Below, piece by piece: positions 1 through 7,475 of a DNA stretch of 40,110 bases. Positions within the stretch are counted from its first letter, which is position 1; each line of letters starts with the position of its first letter. A program made the position numbers and the translations under genes. Location of the stretch: NCBI GenBank assembly GCA_017619375.1, contig JAFZSL010000065.1, forward strand, positions 1 to 40,110, in the 5' to 3' direction. The notes under the pieces were generated by a model. The model was not told where the DNA came from. It searched no databases and saw nothing but the letters and a program-made list of their open reading frames with translations. This DNA comes from Prevotella sp. GTDB taxonomy: Bacteria > Bacteroidota > Bacteroidia > Bacteroidales > Bacteroidaceae.

Positions 1-2
1 AG

Positions 3-72
3 ATTGAAAATTGAAAATTGAAGATTGAAGATTGAAAATTGAAGATTGAAAATTGAAAATTGAAGATTGAAC
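3..72. repeat. Heptanucleotide tandem repeat (ATTGAAR)n
   Basis: Ten consecutive 7-bp units of the form ATTGAAA or ATTGAAG (the last is ATTGAAC) run without interruption. The array starts at the window edge, so it may extend further left. It lies in non-coding DNA beyond the 3' end of the SusD gene. A related heptamer array is found at 14564-14605. No function is assigned; slippage-prone intergenic repeats are the simplest reading. Confidence 0.9.
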
Positions 73-123
73 TATGCCGAGTCGCGACAAAAATAAGAGA
101 AGCTAAAAATCTTCAATAAAATC

Positions 124-165
124 AGCGGTGGCTGTCTTCACAGACGACCACCGCTTGCTCTTTTT
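124..165 (+). terminator. Hairpin followed by T-tract
   Basis: Arms agcggtgg (124-131) and ccaccgct (148-155) pair perfectly, with further partial pairing inside the loop, and a run of five T follows at 161-165. This fits a Rho-independent terminator for a plus-strand transcript that ends from left of the window. The other side of the stem is also A/T rich, so it could serve the minus-strand SusCD transcript too. Confidence 0.55.
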
Positions 166-210
166 ACTTACTTAAAAACCTAATACATATACCTATCTGA
201 TATTGCTTTT

Positions 211-261
211 CATGGTCCGCCTCCTACCTTCTACAAAAGTCTTTGTGGGAGGCGGACGATG
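211..261 (-). terminator. Long hairpin just past the susD stop
   Basis: The 10-bp perfect arms gtccgcctcc (215-224) and ggaggcggac (248-257) extend to about 17 bp (211-227 / 245-261) with one mismatch and one G-T pair, with a 17-nt loop. It begins 18 bases after the SusD stop codon on the minus strand. No T-tract follows, so it may be a 3' mRNA-stabilising structure rather than a classical terminator. Confidence 0.5.
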
Positions 262-278
262 AAATGCAATGCGAGATC

Positions 279-2438
279 TTAATAACCCGGGTTCTGCCAG
301 GCCCTCTTCTGCTCGTCGCTCAGATTGGTTCCATCCTCGTTTTGCAGGACGTCGATGAATGCCTGCGGGATGGGACGAAGTTCATGCTTGTTGGCCGTGA
401 TGTTGGGAGCGGCCTCCGGGTTGAACGCCTTGGCACGGCGGATGAGCAAGCCTGCGCGGCTCAATTCCTCCCAGCGGTTCCACTCACCCAACAACTCACG
501 CGTACGCTCGTTGAAGATGAAGTTGAGCATGCGGTCGTAGTCGCCCGTGCAGCCGAGTGCTGCCAAAACAGCCTCATCCTCTGGCGGCAGGTTGTTGATG
601 CTGGCAATCTGAAGACTCGAAGCGTCTGTTGTGCGGGCAATGCCCGTGGAGAGGTAGTAGGAGTTCTTCCAAGGATTGGCGGCCTCCCAAACCTTCTGGT
701 TGGTCATCTTGACGTTGTTCTCATCGACACATGCGCTGGTGGCACCGTTTGTGGAATTGGATGTGAAGGCGATGGAGCCATCAACATAACTCTCCCTGTC
801 CTCGCCGGCCTTCCACTGTCCGCGTGCGCGGAGTTGGTTGACGGTGTTGAGGGCTTCCTGATACTGGCCCAGTCTCACTTGAGCCTCAGCCTTGACGAGG
901 TAGGTCTCGCCGGTACGGGCCATGATGACGTCGCGGTGTGCGTCGCCCTTCTCAGCGGTACGGGAACCGTCGGTGCACTTGTTGATGCCGCAGAACACGT
1001 TGGAGGTGGCGGTGTTGCCACTCACGCCGTAGTTGTACATGGCATACTTTCCACCGAGATAGACGGGGAATACATTGGGCACCCACTTGCCAGTCTCAGG
1101 ATGCACGAAGGAGTGGGCTTGGGCACCACGTCCGTAGGTGCCGTAAGTGCTCTCGTCCTGGAAGCGTGCATCATCCTTCTTATTGAGGATGAAGACGATG
1201 GCGTAGTCACCGATGCCAGGCACCTGGTCGAGGGCGATACCATTGTCGGCAGCCACCTTGTCCCTGTCATAGACAGACACTTCCTTTCCGTCGGCATTCT
1301 TCACCTTCTTCATCACGGGGATGTTGTCCAAGCCATAGACAGTCTTGAAGGTCTTCCACATACGAGCGTCGTTGACGTTGTCGAAGATGGCGTAAGTGTA
1401 TTCCGTAGGACGGCAGCGTTGGAAGTCCATCTCGCCGATGAACTGTCCGCGCCTCACCCATGAGCCGGAGAAGTTGGAGAACTGCGGGCCGAAGTAGTTG
1501 TAGGTGCGGTTGCCGAAGCGTCCCTGTGTTGAGGTGGCGTCGTTGTGCTCGGCACACATCAGCACTTCCTTGGAACTCTCGATGGCGCAGTCCACGCCGG
1601 TCCAGTTGGCATAGAGGTTGGCATAGTCAGCCTCCAGCGGGCAGGCTTCGATGACCTCGTTGCAGAGTGCGATGACACGGTTGAGGTCTGTAGCCTTGTC
1701 ATACTTGCCGTTCCAACTGTTGCAACGCTCGCTCTGACGGAAGAGGAGAGCCTTGGCAAGGAAGTGTGCGGCGGTGTATTTGGTCCATGTGCCGTTGCCA
1801 CGCCACTTGTCGGTGCGGAGCAAGTTATAGGCGTTCTCGAAGTCGGAGATGACCTGTGCGAGGGTTTCCTCCTCGGAGGCGCGGGTGAAGTTCTTTTGCA
1901 CACCCTCTGCAGGTTCGGTCTGGAGCACTACGCCGCCATATTGTGCAAAGAGACGATAGTAGTTGTATCCACGGAGGAAGTAGGCCTCTCCCATCGCACT
2001 CTTGCGAGAGGTCTCGTTAGACACCTGTTCGGCACGTGCGAGGACGAGGTTGGCGGTGGAGATGCCATAGTACATTTGGTTCCAGAGGCCCGACACAGGC
2101 GGGCAGTTGTTGTTGGCTGCTCCAAGGGCCTTGGTGCAGTCGAGCGGCTGGAGGCGGTTGTCGTAGGTGTTCCACGGCTCCGAAGTGAGGTCGGCACCGT
2201 TGGTGAACTCGTCGCATCCATAGAGTGTGATGCCATATGCCCACTCGTATCCAAAGTGCCAGCGGATGTTGCCGTAGAGTCCGGCAGCCATGGAGAGAGC
2301 GCCTTCCTCGGTCTTGAGCAGGTCCTCGGAGAGGAGGTGCCCGCCGTTTTCCTCAAGGAAGCTGTCGGTGCATGAAGTGGAACCGGCTGCGATGAGCAGT
2401 GCGACCACGCCAGTTGTGATTTTATTGATATATTTCAT
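279..2438 (-). CDS. SusD/RagB family starch-binding-like outer-membrane lipoprotein
   Basis: This is a surface glycan-binding lipoprotein that caps a SusC-type TonB-dependent channel and hands oligosaccharides to it. The 719-residue product begins with a lipoprotein signal whose lipobox ends in GSTSC, making Cys23 the lipidated residue, followed by TDSFLEENGG, a typical SusD start. The middle holds the TPR-like helical core (for example SAMGEAYFLRGYNYYRL near residues 148-164). The C-terminal part, with FIFNERTRELLGEWNRWEEL and a final RPIPQAFID...QNPGY, is characteristic of the family. It is rather long for SusD. It lies 36 bp downstream of SusC in the same direction, the usual SusC-SusD order. 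The nearby GH28, GH97 and GH10 enzymes suggest a plant cell-wall polysaccharide as ligand, but the exact glycan cannot be read from the sequence. Confidence 0.95.
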   Translation of the reverse strand: MKYINKITTGVVALLIAAGSTSCTDSFLEENGGHLLSEDLLKTEEGALSMAAGLYGNIRWHFGYEWAYGITLYGCDEFTNGADLTSEPWNTYDNRLQPLDCTKALGAANNNCPPVSGLWNQMYYGISTANLVLARAEQVSNETSRKSAMGEAYFLRGYNYYRLFAQYGGVVLQTEPAEGVQKNFTRASEEETLAQVISDFENAYNLLRTDKWRGNGTWTKYTAAHFLAKALLFRQSERCNSWNGKYDKATDLNRVIALCNEVIEACPLEADYANLYANWTGVDCAIESSKEVLMCAEHNDATSTQGRFGNRTYNYFGPQFSNFSGSWVRRGQFIGEMDFQRCRPTEYTYAIFDNVNDARMWKTFKTVYGLDNIPVMKKVKNADGKEVSVYDRDKVAADNGIALDQVPGIGDYAIVFILNKKDDARFQDESTYGTYGRGAQAHSFVHPETGKWVPNVFPVYLGGKYAMYNYGVSGNTATSNVFCGINKCTDGSRTAEKGDAHRDVIMARTGETYLVKAEAQVRLGQYQEALNTVNQLRARGQWKAGEDRESYVDGSIAFTSNSTNGATSACVDENNVKMTNQKVWEAANPWKNSYYLSTGIARTTDASSLQIASINNLPPEDEAVLAALGCTGDYDRMLNFIFNERTRELLGEWNRWEELSRAGLLIRRAKAFNPEAAPNITANKHELRPIPQAFIDVLQNEDGTNLSDEQKRAWQNPGY

Positions 2439-2474
2439 GATTGTTTCCTTTCTTGGTTGTTATCGACTGAATTA

Positions 2475-5400
2475 TTAGAAATCAAGTTGGAGTCCTACTG
2501 TGAAGCCTCTATTGAAATAGGTGGCTCCGGTGTCGAGGTCCATGAAGTCTACCGAGGAATAGAGCATGCCGAGGTTGCGGCCTTGGATGTAGAACTTGGC
2601 GCCGTTGATGCCGAGGCGGTCGCAGGTGGCCTTGTCGAGGCGATAGCCAAGCGAGAGGTTGCGTACCTTGATGAAGGAGGCGTCCTTGAAGCCGAGGAGG
2701 CTGGAGTAGGAGTCACCGCCGGCGGTGCTGTAGACTGGTTTCTGCCAATCGGCATTGGGGTTGTCGGGCGTCCAGTAGTCGATCTCGCGCTGTGCGTACA
2801 TGCCGTATTGGCCTTCGCCACCGGTATTGACCATGTACTTGAAGCGTCCGAAGAGGTCGAGGGTGAGTTCAAGACCCTTCCATGAGAAGGTGTTGCTCCA
2901 ACCGAGCGTCCAGCGCGGGTTGAGGTTGCCGAGGATGACACGGTCCTTGTCATCGATCTTGTAGTTGCCATCTTGGTCGACAGGCTTCACGCTACCAGCG
3001 GTGAACTTGTGTCCGTTCTCGTTGAACTTGGCCATCTCTGCTGCGTCGCTCTCTTGCCAGAGGCCGTCGTTGTCGTAACCGTAATAAACCCTGATGCTCT
3101 CGCCGATGAACCAAGCGTTGGCGATGTCGTCTTCCTTGCCGTTGGCCAGTGAGACGATTTCATCCTTCTGGTAGGCGGCGTTGATGGTGCTGACCCACTC
3201 GAAGTCGGCCACGCGCACGGGCACCAGATTGAGGGTGAGGTCGAAACCTTTGTTCTTCGTCTCGCCGATGTTGTCCATCATCGAAGGATAGCCGGAGAGC
3301 GAGGGGAGGCTGACGTTGAGGAGCAGGTCCTTGGTCCTCGAGGTGTAGAGGTCGAGGCTACCGTTGATGCGTCCGCGAAGGAAGCTGAAGTCAAGACCGA
3401 GGTTGTATTGCGTGGTCTTCTCCCAGCCGAGTTTCTTGTTGGCCATCATCGTCTGCTTGTTGGTGTAGTAAGGCTCGTTGGTGATGAGGATGCGCTCGTT
3501 GGCGGTGCTGAACGGCATGTAGAACGACTGGATGGTGCCCAGAGTGCCGTAGGCGCTCACGGCGGAGTTGCCGGTGGTACCCACGCCGAAGCGGAGTTTC
3601 AACTGGTCAAGCCATTCGACATCCCTGAGGAAACTCTCCTGTTCCATGCGCCAGCCGAGGGCCATGGAGGGGAAGAAAGCCCACTTGTTGCCTTCTGCGA
3701 GGACGGAGGCTCCATCATAACGTCCTGAGACGGTGAGGAGGTAGCGGTCCATGAAGGAGTAGTTGAGGCGTGCCATGTAGGAGAGCAGGGTGTTCTGTGA
3801 GAAGCCGCTGCTCATTCCGGCCTTGTTGTCTTTGTTGGTGACGTCGATGTCGCCGAAGTTGTTCCAGAGGAAGGAGGGCATGTAGATGCGCTCGGCGCTC
3901 ATGCCGCTGCTCTCGGAACTGTATTTGGTGGCACTGTGGAGGAGGGTCACGCCGATGGAGTGGTCGCCGAAGATGCGGTTGTAGAGCAACATGTTGTCGA
4001 GGGTCCATGTGAAATGGCGGTCATCGTTGCGACGGGCGTAGTTGTTGCTGCCCTTGCGGGTGGCGGAACTGGCGTCGAGGAACATTCCGGAACGTGAGTA
4101 GCGGAAGTCGGGGCCGAACTGCATCTTGTACATCAAGCCTTGCACGGGTTCGAAAATCTTGCCGAAGTCGATTTGTGCGTAGAAGCTACCCATGGCGCGG
4201 AAGTACTCGCGGTTGTCCTTCGACTTCTTCCACTCGTCGATGACGGTGTAGGCGTTGACCACGGAACCGCCGGGCTGGTCGATGATGTCGCCAGACTCGC
4301 TGTAAGGCACGGTGTAGTGCGGCAGGGCCTTGGCGGCGCTGTAGATATCGACGGGGCCTGAGGAGGTGCCCACCTGTCCGGTGCGGGAGTATCCATATTT
4401 CTGCTTGCTCCAGGAAGCGTTGATGGAGCCGCCCATCTTGAACCACTTGGTGGCTTGGATGTCAGTGGTCATGGCTGCGTTGTAACGCTTGTATTCCTGG
4501 CCTTTCTGGGTGCCTTGGTTGTCAAGGTAGCCGAAGGAGAACGAACTCTGGATGTCTTTCGTACCACCTGAGGCGCGGAGGTTGTGCTCCTGGGTGATGC
4601 CGGTCTGGGTGACGAAGCCTTCCCAGTCGGTGTCGCTGACGAGGTTGCCGTTCCAGGTGCCGTTGGCCCATCCCTTGTTCACATTGGCCAAGGCATCGTT
4701 GTCACCAGAGAAGAAGTCCTGGTCGAACTTCTGGTTGGGTTGGTCGCCACGGGGATAGAGTTCGGGGTTGGAGTTGTAGTATGCCCAACGGCGCCAGGTG
4801 ATGTAGTCGCTGGCACTGAAGGCGGGACTCTTGTCCACCAGTTTCTCGAAGGTCATGCTACCCGAGTAGGTGAGTTGCAACTTGCCTTCCTTGCCGCGCT
4901 TGGTGGTGATGAGCACCACGCCGTTGGCACCGCGGCTACCGTAGATGGCGGTGGAGGAAGCGTCCTTGAGGATGTCGATGGCCTCGATGTCGCGGGGGTT
5001 GAGGTTGTCGATACCGTCGCTCACGGGGATTCCGTCCACCACGTAGAGTGGTGAGTTGGAGGCGTTGATGGAGCGTGTTCCACGAATGAGGATGCTACCC
5101 ACCGTACCGGGTCGCTCGCTCGTGGTGATGTCCACACCGGCGGCCTTGCCTTGGAGAGCCTCGAAGGCGTTGCTTACAGGACGGCTGTTGAGTTGCTCTT
5201 CATTGACACGGGTGAGGGCACCGGTAACGTCGCTCTTGCGTTGTATGCCGTAACCGACCACCACCACTTCGTCAAGCAGAGCATTGTCTTCCTTAAGTAC
5301 GATGTTGAGTCGGGAGTTTCCGTTCAACTTCACATTCTGTGTGAGATAACCCACATAACTAAATGTCAGGGTGGCGTTGGACGGAGCATCGAGGGTGAAG

Positions 5401-5600
5401 TTTCCGTCAAGGTCGGTGATGGCACCGACGCTGGCTCCATTCTCCATGACCGTCACACCGATGAGGGGTTCGCCCGACTCATCGGTCACCGTTCCTGTCA
5501 CTTTCTGCTTCTGCGCACCTTGCGCAAACATCGCCTGAGATACGCCGAAAAGCATACCCAGACAGATGAAAAGCATCCAAATCTGATGTTTTCTTGACAT
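2475..5600 (-). CDS. SusC/RagA family TonB-linked outer-membrane transporter
   Basis: This is an outer-membrane beta-barrel that imports glycan oligomers using TonB energy, in complex with SusD. Its 1041 residues start with a signal peptide cleaved at about Ala26, leaving Gln27. A carboxypeptidase-D-regulatory-like beta-sandwich follows at about 33-110 (VTGTVTDESGEPLIGVTV). Next come the family hallmark LDEVVVVGYGIQRKSDVTGA and the plug domain (LIRGTRSINASNSPLYVVDG, then DASSTAIYGSRGANGVVLIT). The remainder is the barrel, ending in GFTVGLQLDF with the terminal aromatic residue expected for outer-membrane insertion. No anti-sigma-interacting N-terminal STN domain is evident, so control by a hybrid two-component or SusR-like sensor outside the window is more likely than a sigma/anti-sigma pair. 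It is followed 36 bp later by susD. Confidence 0.97.
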   Translation of the reverse strand: MSRKHQIWMLFICLGMLFGVSQAMFAQGAQKQKVTGTVTDESGEPLIGVTVMENGASVGAITDLDGNFTLDAPSNATLTFSYVGYLTQNVKLNGNSRLNIVLKEDNALLDEVVVVGYGIQRKSDVTGALTRVNEEQLNSRPVSNAFEALQGKAAGVDITTSERPGTVGSILIRGTRSINASNSPLYVVDGIPVSDGIDNLNPRDIEAIDILKDASSTAIYGSRGANGVVLITTKRGKEGKLQLTYSGSMTFEKLVDKSPAFSASDYITWRRWAYYNSNPELYPRGDQPNQKFDQDFFSGDNDALANVNKGWANGTWNGNLVSDTDWEGFVTQTGITQEHNLRASGGTKDIQSSFSFGYLDNQGTQKGQEYKRYNAAMTTDIQATKWFKMGGSINASWSKQKYGYSRTGQVGTSSGPVDIYSAAKALPHYTVPYSESGDIIDQPGGSVVNAYTVIDEWKKSKDNREYFRAMGSFYAQIDFGKIFEPVQGLMYKMQFGPDFRYSRSGMFLDASSATRKGSNNYARRNDDRHFTWTLDNMLLYNRIFGDHSIGVTLLHSATKYSSESSGMSAERIYMPSFLWNNFGDIDVTNKDNKAGMSSGFSQNTLLSYMARLNYSFMDRYLLTVSGRYDGASVLAEGNKWAFFPSMALGWRMEQESFLRDVEWLDQLKLRFGVGTTGNSAVSAYGTLGTIQSFYMPFSTANERILITNEPYYTNKQTMMANKKLGWEKTTQYNLGLDFSFLRGRINGSLDLYTSRTKDLLLNVSLPSLSGYPSMMDNIGETKNKGFDLTLNLVPVRVADFEWVSTINAAYQKDEIVSLANGKEDDIANAWFIGESIRVYYGYDNDGLWQESDAAEMAKFNENGHKFTAGSVKPVDQDGNYKIDDKDRVILGNLNPRWTLGWSNTFSWKGLELTLDLFGRFKYMVNTGGEGQYGMYAQREIDYWTPDNPNADWQKPVYSTAGGDSYSSLLGFKDASFIKVRNLSLGYRLDKATCDRLGINGAKFYIQGRNLGMLYSSVDFMDLDTGATYFNRGFTVGLQLDF

Positions 5601-5675
5601 AGGTTGTTTAAAATAGGTGAATATTATTAGGTACTAAATCAATCGTTAGATTGTCCAATCATCCTTTTGGTGCTG

Positions 5676-5683
5676 CAAATTTA
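5676..5683 (-). promoter_or_regulatory. Candidate Bacteroidales -7 box upstream of susC
   Basis: On the minus strand this reads TAAATTTG, matching the TAnnTTTG -7 consensus of Bacteroides sigma-70-type promoters. It is 76 bases upstream of the SusC start, leaving a leader of roughly 65-70 nt. A clear TTTG at the expected -33 spacing is not seen, so the call is tentative. Confidence 0.4.
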
Positions 5684-5772
5684 AGGGGAGTCCGCACTTC
5701 ATACCCTATAAAAACGTACGATTTTACATCACAAACGTCCGATAACGTCCCCTCTGCGGAATATTGTTTGCT

Positions 5773-5837
5773 GGAGTTAACGAAGTTGGAGAAGTTAGCC
5801 TCGGAATGTGATTTGCAGAAGTTAACTTCTCTAACTT
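5773..5837. repeat. 9-bp tandem repeat (GAAGTTAAC-like) with inverted copy
   Basis: Units ggagttaac, gaagttgga and gaagttagc lie head to tail (5773-5799), and gaagttaac recurs at 5818-5826, exactly 27 bp later and therefore in the same 9-bp register. The array also contains an inverted repeat: aagttggagaagtta (5783-5797) pairs with taacttctctaactt (5823-5837) over 15 bp with one G-T pair and a 25-nt loop. It lies between the SusC promoter region and the dockerin remnant. Confidence 0.75.
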
Positions 5838-5942
5838 GGCGGACAGCCGAAGGTGTTTTATAAGGATAACGCAAGCACGAACCACGACGGACGGGTGAAC
5901 ATCACCGACATCCCAACCATCGTGGATGCCATGCTCGGATGA
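5835..5942 (+). pseudogene. Dockerin-type C-terminal gene remnant
   Basis: The plus-strand frame open from 5835 encodes, from about 5865, DNASTNHDGRVNITDIPTIV then DAMLG and a stop at 5940-5942. This is a dockerin-like calcium-binding repeat (D-x-N-x-D-G-x-V-N-I-T-D pattern) of the kind that ends secreted enzymes of this group. It closely resembles the end of the PL11 gene in this window; 18 bases (5895-5912) are identical to 37593-37610. There is no start codon, no upstream domain, and a stop at 5832-5834, so only the tail of a lost gene remains. It is antisense to the genes on either side. Confidence 0.7.
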
Positions 5943-5984
5943 TAAGCCATCAAGAAAAAAAGTCTGAGAAGTTGTTTTTCACAT

Positions 5985-7475
5985 TCAGTCGTCGTCCGGC
6001 GTCCTCACATTGCTCATCCTCACATCCTCCACATCATCAGTGAGGATGCAGGGACGGGAATCGGGATTGTCAAGCATGAAGGTGACATCGCTCAAGAACA
6101 AGCCCTTGACATGGCGGGCGAAAAGGCCGTAGGCGGGACAAGTGCCGAGGAACTTGGCTGGTTCGGGATATTTGGTGCCCAGTTCGGGGTAGTCGGTGCT
6201 TACCTTCCTTGTCACCCCGCCTCTGAAGCGCATCGAGATGTTGCTCAGTCGGATGTTCTCCACCGGGTAGCCGGGCATTCCGGTCACCTGAATGCCGGAG
6301 AGTGAGTCACAATCCACGGCCACCACGTTGCTGATGGAGATGTCGCGTGCAGTGGAAACATCCGTGCGCTCCTTGGGACCGCGGTTGCGGCAACCGGTGG
6401 TGATGTAGATGGGATAATGGTGGACGTGGCTCATGGAGATGCCTGTCACCACGATGTTCTCCATCGTGCCTTGGTCCACCTCCTCAAAGGCCAATCCGCT
6501 GCTGTATATGCAGGTGCAATTGCTGATGGTGATGTTGCGATATCCACCATTGCTCTCCGTACCGAGTTTGATGCGCCCGCACACCCAGTTGACGGTCTCC
6601 GGCACATAGGTACCGTCAAGAGCCGTGCCCAACTTGTAACCTGTGACGGTGCAGTTGGTGATGAGGATGTTCTCGCAAAAGACGGGTTTCTTGAGGGCGT
6701 AAGAACTTTTGAGCACCAGGGCATCGTCGTGTGGGGTGTTCACTTTCGTGTTCGACACGGTGACGTGCTTGCAACAGTCGATGTCGATGCCGTCGCGATT
6801 GGTATCGATAAAGACGTTGTCGATGTTGGCGTATTCGCAGCCGGTGATGATGATGGCGAAATGTCCGCCTCGGAAGATGGTGATGTCGCGGATGAGTACG
6901 TTGCGGCAGAGTTTGAGGGCGATGGCCTTGTCAGCCATGCCGATGCTCCCGCCCTGAACGGTGCCGGCATTCTCGGTATCGCGGCGTGTCAGTCCGCGTC
7001 CGTCGATTGTCCCGCGTCCGGTGATTGACACGTTGGTCTGCCCTTCCGCCCAGATGAGGGAGTTATGGAAATAGGTGTGGCCGCCGTCCTGGTATTCGGG
7101 GAAACCGAAGGTCTCCGATGGGTCGTAGGCACCGGCCTCTTCCGTAGCGACGATGGTGGCTCCAGCGTCGAGGTGCAGTTCCACGTTGCTCTTCAAATGG
7201 ATGCTGCCGGAGAGGTAGGTGCCGGCGGGGAGTGTCACGGTGCCGCCACCGCGTTCGGCGCAGGCTTCGATGGCGGCATTGATGGCGGGGCTGTCAAGCG
7301 TAGTGCCGTCGCCCTTGGCGCCAAAGTCTCTCACATCGAAGGAGGCAGTAACCGTCACGGCCGCCACGTTGTAGAGACGGGAAGAATCCCATTTCGGGTC
7401 ATCCAATAAATTGGCATGACACTCTGCGACAGCCACAAGGCATAAGATAACCGTGCAAAAGGCCTTTTTCATCAT
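5985..7475 (-). CDS. GH28 family polygalacturonase / rhamnogalacturonan hydrolase
   Basis: This is an exported pectin hydrolase acting on galacturonic-acid linkages in homogalacturonan or rhamnogalacturonan. The 496-residue protein has a signal peptide (cleavage after about AECHA, residue 21). The fold opens with FDVRDFGAKGDGTTLDSPAI, the usual entry to the right-handed beta-helix. Catalytic motifs are TNRDGIDID, then the paired aspartates of PHDDALVLKS (Asp250, Asp251), and GRIKLGTESNGG, the RIK motif. The usual GHG histidine motif is not obvious, as in some exo-acting and rhamnogalacturonan-type members. Its start overlaps the GH97 stop by four bases (ATGA), so the two are translationally coupled. 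A second ATG at 7472 is an alternative start. Company with rhamnogalacturonan genes elsewhere in the window favours an RG-I substrate, but this is inference. Confidence 0.92.
   Translation of the reverse strand: MMKKAFCTVILCLVAVAECHANLLDDPKWDSSRLYNVAAVTVTASFDVRDFGAKGDGTTLDSPAINAAIEACAERGGGTVTLPAGTYLSGSIHLKSNVELHLDAGATIVATEEAGAYDPSETFGFPEYQDGGHTYFHNSLIWAEGQTNVSITGRGTIDGRGLTRRDTENAGTVQGGSIGMADKAIALKLCRNVLIRDITIFRGGHFAIIITGCEYANIDNVFIDTNRDGIDIDCCKHVTVSNTKVNTPHDDALVLKSSYALKKPVFCENILITNCTVTGYKLGTALDGTYVPETVNWVCGRIKLGTESNGGYRNITISNCTCIYSSGLAFEEVDQGTMENIVVTGISMSHVHHYPIYITTGCRNRGPKERTDVSTARDISISNVVAVDCDSLSGIQVTGMPGYPVENIRLSNISMRFRGGVTRKVSTDYPELGTKYPEPAKFLGTCPAYGLFARHVKGLFLSDVTFMLDNPDSRPCILTDDVEDVRMSNVRTPDDD

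Noticed and set aside
1-165. CRISPR-like array at the left edge
   Set aside because: The repeats are 7 bp, contiguous and without unique spacers, so they are simple tandem repeats.
243-1463. Long plus-strand open frame opposite the SusD gene
   Set aside because: It is antisense to a clear SusD gene, has no signal peptide or domain, and its composition follows from the codon use of the opposite strand.
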